53,709 bases of DNA from Candidatus Companilactobacillus pullicola (GTDB lineage: Bacteria; Bacillota; Bacilli; Lactobacillales; Lactobacillaceae), in assembly GCA_019116025.1 (NCBI GenBank), contig DXCM01000033.1, positions 1 to 53,709 on the forward strand, given 5' to 3'. The notes below the pieces were generated by a model. It was not told the DNA's origin. It worked only from the letters and a program-made list of their open reading frames with translations, and made no database searches. Position numbers and translations under genes: made by a program. Positions 1 through 6,812 of the stretch are shown here, one piece after another (the stretch's first letter is position 1; every line of letters starts with the position of its first letter).

Positions 1-132
1 AAATGGTAAGTATTTATTTTCTAAAGGCGTTGCCACCTTAGTAAAGGCAGTAAATCCCATAGAACAGATAAGAATCAAAACTGTTAGTCCCGCATTATCT
101 ATTAAATTTAAACTTTTAATTATTTCCATCAT
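1..132 (-). CDS. Small membrane protein, possibly a second holin (partial)
   Basis: The gene starts at 132 with a double Met and runs off the left edge after 44 codons. The visible part has a short polar start and then one hydrophobic segment (about residues 14-31), followed by a basic/polar stretch. An AAAGGGG ribosome site lies just upstream. It follows the baseplate gene and lies downstream of the phiLC3-type holin, where lysis genes are expected, so a second holin or holin-associated protein is plausible. The C-terminus is not visible and I cannot assign a family. Confidence 0.5.
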   Translation of the reverse strand, partial: MMEIIKSLNLIDNAGLTVLILICSMGFTAFTKVATPLENKYLPF

Positions 133-145
133 ATTTACCCCTTTC

Positions 146-1714
146 TTATTGTTTTCCTTGACTAAGCTTATCAATTTTCGTTTCCAACGAAGCAATTGAA
201 TCAGAAATTGACTTAATCTGATCCTGTGTCCATGCTTGAGTGGCATATCCGTTGAGATCCTTCTGCTCAATTTTCTTAGAGAGATCAAGTTTCATACTAT
301 CCACCGTTTGAGAAAGACTGGAGACCACATCATTTAAACCTAGCTGTAGTTTTATATTTGAAATTGTAGCGGTGGTTGTCGAAGGTTCGTTATAAAAGAG
401 CATATTAATGCCTCTATCCGAAAACCCATCTAGCGTGATGGTTGCCACATAATGCTTCTTTGTGGTATCAACGGTACTAGTAATGTAGTTCATCCAAGTT
501 CCACCGTGTGCGCCATTATTTTGGATAGTGAATTCCGCAGGAGCAGTAGAAACAGCGTCAAAGCTTAGAGTTACTGTATCTCCTGCTTCTAATCTTCTGC
601 TTAATGCATACATTTGCTGGGCCTTGTTACTTGCACCATTCCCTGTCATACTGAACGGTTTATCGGTTTTCAATAACAGGTTATCCCCGACAGCGATATT
701 TTGAATGGAATCATTGATGTTCTTAGCACTTTGCTGAATTCGCTGGATACTTGCATTAGTATCGGTAATATCTTGATTAACTTTGGCCATAGCAGTACTC
801 TGATTGTTTTGCATATCTGTGATAGCCGAGCTTGAACTATTCTTTAAATCAGTAATCACTTGAGCTACTTGAGATTTCAGATTATTACTATCAGTTTCAA
901 ATTTACTTTGCATAGAAGCAATTGAGTCTGCCAATTTTTTCTGGCCATCCGCAATTGATTGAGAAATTTTAGCTTGTTGTCCAGTTGTGAAACTAGCATT
1001 GGCCGCAATAATTTGTTTTTGAATACCATCTAAAAATGAAGTGACGGAAGCCACTTGGGCCTTGATAGTAGCGATTGTTTTATTAAGTTCATCACTGTTA
1101 TTTGTCAAATCCAGTTTTTTAGCAGCCAGATCAGCAACAATGTTCTCAACATTTGCTTCAGCGGAATCTATGGTTGGTTGATACTGAGCCTTAGCATCGC
1201 TCAAAGCCTTATCCATAAGCAACTTGAATTCTTGTGGAATGTCTAGTCCATCAATTTGAGATTTCATTTGTTGGATTCTTCCTAGCCAGTCTGCTTCGGC
1301 AGATTCCAAAAACTTATTGATGCTCTCAATACCCGGAATATAGTTGACTGAAGTATCATCAAGTTGTGCGCTAGGGATGATTGAGATATCAAAACCACAT
1401 GTAGTGATTTGATTATTGATCATGAAATAGGCGTCCTGAATCTTACCAACAGACTCAGTTAAATGCTTGCTGATTGGATAGCTAATTACATTTCCATTTA
1501 CGTTTGTTGGGTCATTAGAAATGATTGTTCCATCAGATTTCTTTGCTACAAATGTTGCAAAGTCTATTTCAATATTCGGGTAGCCATTATTAGAAATAGA
1601 GGCTTCAATAATCACATCATTATCGCCTTGTCTTAAGATGATTGGCTCATTATCAACTGTGTTATTTTTACGAATGTCAAGGCTAATACTTGCTATTTTT
1701 GTCATTTTTATCAC
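146..1714 (-). CDS. BppU-type baseplate/tail protein with coiled coil and C-terminal beta domain
   Basis: A 522-residue structural protein. Residues 1-100 resemble the N-terminal domain of lactococcal-type baseplate upper proteins (an ISLDIRKN start, then a GDNDVIIEASI pattern). Residues 150-340 are heptad-like coiled coil rich in Lys, Asp, Gln and Ile. Residues 350-470 look like a jelly-roll or carbohydrate-binding domain (DNLLLKTDKPFSMTGNG start). The C-terminus is a second short coiled coil. It probably carries host-cell binding modules on the virion. The GTG start at 1714 has GGATGG at good spacing and overlaps the holin end by 32 bases; the ATG nine bases later is the alternative. Unusually, it lies after the holin rather than with the other baseplate genes. 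Confidence 0.75.
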   Translation of the reverse strand: MIKMTKIASISLDIRKNNTVDNEPIILRQGDNDVIIEASISNNGYPNIEIDFATFVAKKSDGTIISNDPTNVNGNVISYPISKHLTESVGKIQDAYFMINNQITTCGFDISIIPSAQLDDTSVNYIPGIESINKFLESAEADWLGRIQQMKSQIDGLDIPQEFKLLMDKALSDAKAQYQPTIDSAEANVENIVADLAAKKLDLTNNSDELNKTIATIKAQVASVTSFLDGIQKQIIAANASFTTGQQAKISQSIADGQKKLADSIASMQSKFETDSNNLKSQVAQVITDLKNSSSSAITDMQNNQSTAMAKVNQDITDTNASIQRIQQSAKNINDSIQNIAVGDNLLLKTDKPFSMTGNGASNKAQQMYALSRRLEAGDTVTLSFDAVSTAPAEFTIQNNGAHGGTWMNYITSTVDTTKKHYVATITLDGFSDRGINMLFYNEPSTTTATISNIKLQLGLNDVVSSLSQTVDSMKLDLSKKIEQKDLNGYATQAWTQDQIKSISDSIASLETKIDKLSQGKQ

Positions 1715-1928
1715 TCACACCATCCTTTCCTGAAGTATCATAAATTAATCCTAGTGATCCAGCTATAACCAGCAACGTATTTACAATAGCCACAATCTGA
1801 TTAATTTCATCGCTAGTAATTTCCCAACCAAATAAATGGCCAACTTGCTGGATTAATACCAAAACTAAGGAAGTCATGGATAACCACCAAGTTTTATTTT
1901 GATTTTTAATCGTTAATTTATTTTTCAT
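1683..1928 (-). CDS. Phage holin, phiLC3-like family
   Basis: An 81-residue membrane protein. It has a basic start, a hydrophobic stretch around residues 14-32, a second one at about 45-62, then a GLIYDTSGKDGVSDK tail. The tail matches the signature end of phiLC3-family holins. These form lesions in the membrane that release the endolysin. It starts 11 bases inside the end of the XhlA-like gene and overlaps the following baseplate gene, so the three are probably translationally coupled. The endolysin it would serve is not in the window. Confidence 0.8.
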   Translation of the reverse strand: MKNKLTIKNQNKTWWLSMTSLVLVLIQQVGHLFGWEITSDEINQIVAIVNTLLVIAGSLGLIYDTSGKDGVSDKNDKNSKY

Positions 1929-2193
1929 TATTTATTCCTATTCCTATCCTATCTTCAACACGAATCAATCTTTTTTCATGATCCTTAAATATTTCTGTTA
2001 GGGTTTGATTATCATTCTTTGTTTCATCTTTAAAAGATTTAAATTGATTAGATAAATTCTTAATATCTGACCTTAATGGCTTAATAATTAATACGTTTAC
2101 AAACCAAGCTAGTGCACCAATAAATATTGAAAAAAGTGAAAACAATGATAACCACTCTTCTAAGGAATACCCCATTATGATATGTGGTGGCAT
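1918..2193 (-). CDS. XhlA-like membrane-associated protein
   Basis: A 91-residue protein with one transmembrane segment (about residues 14-36), followed by a highly charged coiled-coil-like tail of Lys/Asp/Glu. XhlA (hemolysin XhlA family) proteins usually place the helix at the C-terminus, so the topology here is reversed; the family call rests on size, location and the lysis neighbourhood. It is the first gene after a terminator hairpin and is coupled to the phiLC3-type holin downstream. Best reading: a holin-associated lysis protein. Confidence 0.5.
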   Translation of the reverse strand: MPPHIIMGYSLEEWLSLFSLFSIFIGALAWFVNVLIIKPLRSDIKNLSNQFKSFKDETKNDNQTLTEIFKDHEKRLIRVEDRIGIGINNEK

Positions 2194-2210
2194 AAATTAC
2201 CTTCTTCCCA

Positions 2211-2233
2211 CAAAAAACTAGCCAAATGGCTAG
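2211..2233 (-). terminator. Rho-independent terminator after xkdX
   Basis: On the minus strand CTAGCC-ATTT-GGCTAG forms a 6-bp stem directly followed by six T. It overlaps the xkdX stop codon and separates the tail genes from the lysis cassette. Partial readthrough could set the level of lysis genes. Confidence 0.7.
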
Positions 2234-2370
2234 CCTTCTTTGTTTTCTTGATATTCTTGTCCAGTAATGTACTTATAATTATCTTTAGATATAATCATTG
2301 GAACATAATCTACTATGTCAGTAGCCTTGAGTGTTCCCCATCCAAATTCAATTTTCAATGCTTCTATCAT
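2230..2370 (-). CDS. xkdX: XkdX family protein
   Basis: A 46-residue protein. It has the family pattern: a short start, FGWGTLKATDIVDYV, then a Met-Ile-Ile-Ser-Lys-Asp segment, YKYITGQEY and a charged end. XkdX proteins are tiny tail-associated proteins found just before lysis genes in many Firmicute siphoviruses; their role is unclear. The ATG at 2370 has an AAGGAG site at good spacing. Its stop codon is inside the terminator hairpin. Confidence 0.85.
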   Translation of the reverse strand: MIEALKIEFGWGTLKATDIVDYVPMIISKDNYKYITGQEYQENKEG

Positions 2371-2437
2371 TTTAAAAAACTCCTTTTAATTTATTCCGAC
2401 CGCCACCACTACCAGTAAGGGAGCATGCTTTAATTGA

Positions 2438-2719
2438 CTACTTAGCTGTAATGGTTGCTCCATCAGTTGTAGCTGTGGATGTTACGTCTATTGGTGCTTC
2501 TGGAGCTGGTGTTAGAACTGTCCAGCCTTTTGCATCAACTTTTTCTGATTCGAGACCTGTAACTGAATCTTTGAAAGTGACTTTATAGTCGCCATCAGCA
2601 ACTACTGTACCTGCTGCTAGTCCTGTAACAGCAACACTAGCTACACCAATTTCACTTTCGCCAATCTTGTTTCCTGCCTTGTCATAAACTACTTCGATAT
2701 CTTTTGAGCGATCTGCCAT
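2438..2719 (-). CDS. Small tail accessory protein, Ig-like
   Basis: A 93-residue protein rich in Val, Thr, Asp and Gly, with alternating beta-type pattern (VAVTGLAAGTVVADGDYKVTF) like a single Ig-like or fibronectin-like domain. An AGGAAG site precedes the ATG. The last 18 residues resemble the end of the neighbouring 159-residue protein (P-x-x-V-x-S-x-A-T-x-D-G-A-x-I-x-A). It lies among baseplate and tail genes and is probably a virion decoration or host-binding accessory. No specific family recognised. Confidence 0.6.
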   Translation of the reverse strand: MADRSKDIEVVYDKAGNKIGESEIGVASVAVTGLAAGTVVADGDYKVTFKDSVTGLESEKVDAKGWTVLTPAPEAPIDVTSTATTDGATITAK

Positions 2720-2743
2720 AATTAAATACTTCCTTTTTTATTT

Positions 2744-3223
2744 TTATTGTGCTGAAATTACTGCTCCGTCTACTGTTGCTACAGACTTAACTTCTGACGG
2801 TGTAGTTGGAGTTGGATCAATACCCATTACTTTATCCAACTTGATGGTTAGATCTGCTATCCGATTAGTTAGTTCAGTGGTAACCATTCTAGAATTAGCT
2901 TTATCTTCAATATATTCTTTGGTTAAAGCTGTCAAGGCCATCTGAAGCTGATCTTTAGTTAAACTGTCATTTAATTGTTCTTTAGTTAAATTGGTTAGTG
3001 ACTTTTTAGTTTCTTCATCAGGCGTTAAACCTGTTTTTACATGAACCAAAGCATTATCTGATTCTCGAACTGTCCATTTATACATTTCATCGATTGAAAA
3101 GGCTGGGTTACTATCTACTAGTGTCCAGCCATCAATTTTAGATTGTTGTTCTGCTGCATAATCATTAGTAGCGTTAATCCCAATAATATTTCTATTCTCA
3201 TCTAATTTAATCGCTATTTTCAT
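2744..3223 (-). CDS. Tail accessory protein, hypothetical
   Basis: A 159-residue protein. The first 60 residues (MKIAIKLDENRNIIGINA, then a WTLVD segment) resemble the short N-terminal module often seen in lactobacillus phage tail proteins next to XkdX. Residues 70-135 are helical and charged (repeated LTKEQL or LTKDQL). The last 18 residues match the C-terminus of the next gene at 10 of 18 positions. Position suggests a baseplate periphery or fibre component. Function unknown. Confidence 0.6.
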   Translation of the reverse strand: MKIAIKLDENRNIIGINATNDYAAEQQSKIDGWTLVDSNPAFSIDEMYKWTVRESDNALVHVKTGLTPDEETKKSLTNLTKEQLNDSLTKDQLQMALTALTKEYIEDKANSRMVTTELTNRIADLTIKLDKVMGIDPTPTTPSEVKSVATVDGAVISAQ

Positions 3224-3235
3224 TATTTGCCTCCT

Positions 3236-4483
3236 CTAATTTTTATAGGTTGTTACTTTATTAACTTTTAATTTTGCCGTATATTTTAACCAAATGCCAG
3301 ATGGTTCACCTAGCAATTTCGTACACATGACATTTATTTTTCCTTTGCTTACCTTAACATTAAAAACACCCGCATCTATTGCATAATAAGTATGCGGATC
3401 ATTGTAATAGCTAGAACCATCATCTGTTTCCAATACTGTAATTTTATTATTAAGATATTTACCAGTAATTGCAGATTTTACCGGACTCGAACTGCTTAAA
3501 TCGGCATAATCCAAATAATTCATTGGAAAATTAATGATATTACCTATAATTAATTTTTCTTTAGGAATCTTAAATGTTTTATCGATTTTTAAGCTTGATA
3601 TAGCAACTTTTTCGTTTGAACTAATTGTTGCATAATCATCAAATGTAACTTCAAGCCCATCCATTACGTTTTCATAGAAAGAAGATGGCCCAACAGTCAT
3701 GACATCACCACTTGTCAAGCCACTAAATAAATTAACAGATGGTGGCAACTGAGCAACCGCACCTTGAGTTGAAAATGTAGCAAGCGTATCGACCACAAAA
3801 TAATAATTAAATCCTGTAGCACCGGCACTATCTCCATCGTTGCTATAGCCCATAACATGATTAATGGTCAATGTTTTATCCGAATTAAAAGTCAAATTTA
3901 ATTCTGGTGATTTCTCATTCGAATTATCCAAACCTTCGCCAACACCATTAATAGGAACATTAGCTGTTTGTCCAGCTGGTAAGCTCTCTGTCTTGATATA
4001 AATCGGATAAGGTGCTGTAGTTGTGTAATATCCATCTTTTTTGGTATTTTTTGAATCATAGTTCAAATCAACTTCTGACGTATCTCCAACAACACCTTTA
4101 TCTAAAGCAATTTTTTGAATGTGGCCGAGAATAGTAATCCCATCATATTGACCAAAAATCTTTGTTCCAGGATCGTCATTAAAAGTAACCGTTAAATCCT
4201 TAGTTGGATCATCAGTTCCTGACCACTCAAGATTACGTTCAGTAATTTCACCATCGGCTAAACTACCGGCATAATAGTCAGCACCAGCGCTAGGATTATC
4301 AGGATTAGTCCCACCACCATCACTACTACTTCCACTATTGGTGATAACACCACTTAAATCAAGGTAATTGGCATCACCTGTTGGCTTAATTACTTGTTGC
4401 TTTCCATCTTTATCTTTATATGTTGCGCCCATTGCTGATCCAGCAGCGATGCGAGCAACCTTTGTTAGAGCATTTTCTGCCAT
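3236..4483 (-). CDS. Putative receptor-binding or tail fibre protein
   Basis: A 415-residue protein. It begins with a short module (MAENALTKVARIAAGSAMGA, then a KDKDGKQQ pattern), followed by a Gly/Ser-rich linker at about residues 50-68 and a long beta-rich region with few Cys. This is the plan of phage proteins that bind the cell surface: an N-terminal attachment module and a variable beta domain. No catalytic motif is visible. A similar N-terminal pattern occurs in the adjacent 90-residue protein. Receptor binding is inferred from architecture and position only. Confidence 0.5.
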   Translation of the reverse strand: MAENALTKVARIAAGSAMGATYKDKDGKQQVIKPTGDANYLDLSGVITNSGSSSDGGGTNPDNPSAGADYYAGSLADGEITERNLEWSGTDDPTKDLTVTFNDDPGTKIFGQYDGITILGHIQKIALDKGVVGDTSEVDLNYDSKNTKKDGYYTTTAPYPIYIKTESLPAGQTANVPINGVGEGLDNSNEKSPELNLTFNSDKTLTINHVMGYSNDGDSAGATGFNYYFVVDTLATFSTQGAVAQLPPSVNLFSGLTSGDVMTVGPSSFYENVMDGLEVTFDDYATISSNEKVAISSLKIDKTFKIPKEKLIIGNIINFPMNYLDYADLSSSSPVKSAITGKYLNNKITVLETDDGSSYYNDPHTYYAIDAGVFNVKVSKGKINVMCTKLLGEPSGIWLKYTAKLKVNKVTTYKN

Positions 4484-4497
4484 TTAAATTTCCTCCT

Positions 4498-4770
4498 TTA
4501 AGCTGTTGTAGTCGTAGCTAGCGCAGCTTGTAATGTATCAATTTTTGCTGAAATAGTAGCATCAGAAATTTTATCTGTTGTATCAATTTTACCGATTTCA
4601 GTTTTAACTAACGTTTGAGCCCCCATGACGCTCATTAAATATGCTGATGAATTAATAAAATTATCAGTCTTATCAATTAGGAGTTTGACTACTTTTCCGG
4701 CTTCATCTTGCATTTTGATACCAATCGGAAGACTGGTAACCAATTTGGCAACCCTGTCTAAATCACTCAT
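4498..4770 (-). CDS. Small baseplate-associated protein, hypothetical
   Basis: A 90-residue protein with an N-terminal module (LDRVAKLVTSLPIGIKMQDE, then a GK turn) like that of the 415-residue neighbour, and a helical, Thr-rich end. Its ATG overlaps the stop of the BppU gene upstream (ATGA type), so translation is coupled. A partner or adaptor of the fibre protein is plausible. No family recognised. Confidence 0.55.
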   Translation of the reverse strand: MSDLDRVAKLVTSLPIGIKMQDEAGKVVKLLIDKTDNFINSSAYLMSVMGAQTLVKTEIGKIDTTDKISDATISAKIDTLQAALATTTTA

Positions 4771-5795
4771 TAATCATTACTCCCTTCAATAATTCCAGTT
4801 AAGAGATCAACCTTAGATGAAATATCTTTATCCAAAATCACATCGTTGATATTCACATCAATTTCACCAGTATTGATACCTAATTGTACTGCAGTATTTA
4901 ATCCAGCTTTAGTAACCAAGTCATCATCACCGATTTTCTTATCTAAGGCATCCATACGTGTTTGAGCAGTATCAATACCAGTATTTAGAGTAGCTAGTTT
5001 TTCATCGCTTTGGCTAATATACGTATTAATGCTCTTGTTACCAGCATCTAAATTCTTGTTTAATTCATCAATTGCATCTTGCATAGTTTTCTTAACCCAT
5101 GCTAAATTGTCAGCAATAATAGCAGCATATGTATTAAGCAAGTAACTTAATTGATGATCAGCAGATTGTTGCATTTCTTTAATATGGTATAGAGCACGAG
5201 TATATTCAGATACATAAAAAGCCATTGCTCGTGGATATGCAATATCATTGGCAATGACATTTAATGAGAAATCTAATGTTGTGTAAATTCTGCTTCTATC
5301 TGGAGATTCAATAACAAAGTGACAATTCTTATAGTATCCAGATGTTTGAGCAACTTCTGCCGCCGGGCTCCAGGTAATACGTCCAAGATTTGCTTGAACT
5401 CTGTTGAATCCCTCATCGTCAAAGATGGCTGACCCTCCGGCATCGGTTCCTTCAAAACGAATTAAACAATTGGTCATATCTACCGGGCCGTTTTTAGTTA
5501 AAAATAGCATTGGAGAATTAAACATTCCCGATTGTCCTTGGCGGATACTAATTTCTTGGAAAATACGTTTATTCGTAAGTGTGTCCACAACGCCTTGTGG
5601 CAAGTTATGAATATGCTCATCGTCTGTTGATTCATGTGGTAAATAGAAATCTTTAGAGCCATCCAAATAAAAAATCATTGGTTGTTCTAGCGGTATATCA
5701 ACTTTCATAGTTCTATAATCTGAACCAACTGGAACATGTAGTTCTGGAACTGTTGGTTCTTGGCTATTGCTAGTCACATTAGTTTCATCTGCCAT
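4770..5795 (-). CDS. BppU family baseplate upper protein
   Basis: A 341-residue structural protein. Residues 15-185 carry the BppU N-terminal pattern (segments such as GQSGMFNSPMLFLTKNG, LIRFEGTDAGGSAIFDDEGF and DFSLNVIAND). This domain attaches the protein to the Dit/Tal baseplate core in lactococcal phages. Residues 190-340 are coiled coil and would hold a downstream receptor-binding module. It overlaps the genes on both sides, consistent with one baseplate operon. Confidence 0.8.
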   Translation of the reverse strand: MADETNVTSNSQEPTVPELHVPVGSDYRTMKVDIPLEQPMIFYLDGSKDFYLPHESTDDEHIHNLPQGVVDTLTNKRIFQEISIRQGQSGMFNSPMLFLTKNGPVDMTNCLIRFEGTDAGGSAIFDDEGFNRVQANLGRITWSPAAEVAQTSGYYKNCHFVIESPDRSRIYTTLDFSLNVIANDIAYPRAMAFYVSEYTRALYHIKEMQQSADHQLSYLLNTYAAIIADNLAWVKKTMQDAIDELNKNLDAGNKSINTYISQSDEKLATLNTGIDTAQTRMDALDKKIGDDDLVTKAGLNTAVQLGINTGEIDVNINDVILDKDISSKVDLLTGIIEGSND

Positions 5796-6472
5796 TAATT
5801 ATTATCTCCTTTCATCTCTTCGTTGCTAAGATTCTCAACGTGTTGTTTAATAACAGCATCAGAAATCTTATCATTAATATCTCTATCCCCAGTGTAAGAT
5901 GGTGGAAATACACTGTTTTGACTTCCATCTGGCTTATAGGTAACAGCATTGGTTAGGTTATTGATTTGTGCTTGAAGATCATCAATCTTTTTATCGACAT
6001 CATCTTTTTTGTAATACTTCACTTCAACTTCATCGTGCATAAATTTTGCAACACTAAAATTGATTATCTTTAAAATCAATCCTCGAAAATCACTAAGAGT
6101 CTCTTGAAGCTTAGCAAAGTAATTACGTTGATCAGTTTCATAATCAACTAAAGAATTAACGGTTGCTTGTAATTGAGTAGTTCCCTTATTAAAATCATCT
6201 CGTGAATTAGAATCAATCACACCATTCCATTTATCAAAATCGACTTTAGCCCAATAATTAGGTAAATCTGGTGGAGTTGGCCAAACTAAATTGTCATCAA
6301 CATTAGAGAATTCGTATAATTCTGAATCGTAATCTCCATTGTCTTTTTCTTTACCAATAACAATATCTTGGCCACCCTTTAAGGTAAATGCCACCTTTTT
6401 ACGATGTTTAGATTGCAGCTCTAAATTAGGAAATTCTGATTTAATAACCGATTTATCAAGTTGATATTTCAA
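5795..6472 (-). CDS. Baseplate or tail structural protein, hypothetical
   Basis: A 225-residue protein. The first 100 residues are mixed alpha/beta with a Pro/Trp-rich turn (VWPTPPDLPNYW). Residues 100-190 are helical and coiled-coil-like. It shares its stop/start base with the BppU gene downstream and lies between the Tal-like protein and BppU. That position fits a baseplate adaptor. I do not recognise the family. Confidence 0.6.
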   Translation of the reverse strand: MKYQLDKSVIKSEFPNLELQSKHRKKVAFTLKGGQDIVIGKEKDNGDYDSELYEFSNVDDNLVWPTPPDLPNYWAKVDFDKWNGVIDSNSRDDFNKGTTQLQATVNSLVDYETDQRNYFAKLQETLSDFRGLILKIINFSVAKFMHDEVEVKYYKKDDVDKKIDDLQAQINNLTNAVTYKPDGSQNSVFPPSYTGDRDINDKISDAVIKQHVENLSNEEMKGDNN

Positions 6473-6476
6473 TTAA

Positions 6477-6812
6477 TCACGCCCTTTCTTTTAATTCAGA
6501 CATTTTACCGTCTATAATTTCGTAGTATTTGTTAGTTGTAAGAACTTCTACAACTCCATTTTTCAAATCTGTAAATGTTGCCCGTAGGTATCCTTTAGGA
6601 ATATTTGCGGGCTTATTTAATGTATTTTCGTCAAAATAAAAAGGACCCGAAGCATTAATTAACTTCATATCCTTAACGTATGTCGCATATATATTATTTT
6701 GATTCATTAAATCTTTAATATGATTATCTAAGTCAACCACGGCTAAATAATGTGTCTGTGGATAATAAAACTCTTTAGTAATTGGATCAGCAATTCTACG
6801 TATATCTTCCAC
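6477..6812 (-). CDS. Small baseplate protein, hypothetical
   Basis: A 111-residue protein starting MEDIRRIADPITKEFYYPQT, with a mainly beta pattern. It directly follows the Tal-like gene with a one-base overlap and precedes the 225-residue structural gene. Similar-sized genes with a start of this type occur after the tail endopeptidase gene of lactobacillus phages. Function is unknown, but a virion role is likely from position. Confidence 0.6.
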   Translation of the reverse strand: MEDIRRIADPITKEFYYPQTHYLAVVDLDNHIKDLMNQNNIYATYVKDMKLINASGPFYFDENTLNKPANIPKGYLRATFTDLKNGVVEVLTTNKYYEIIDGKMSELKERA

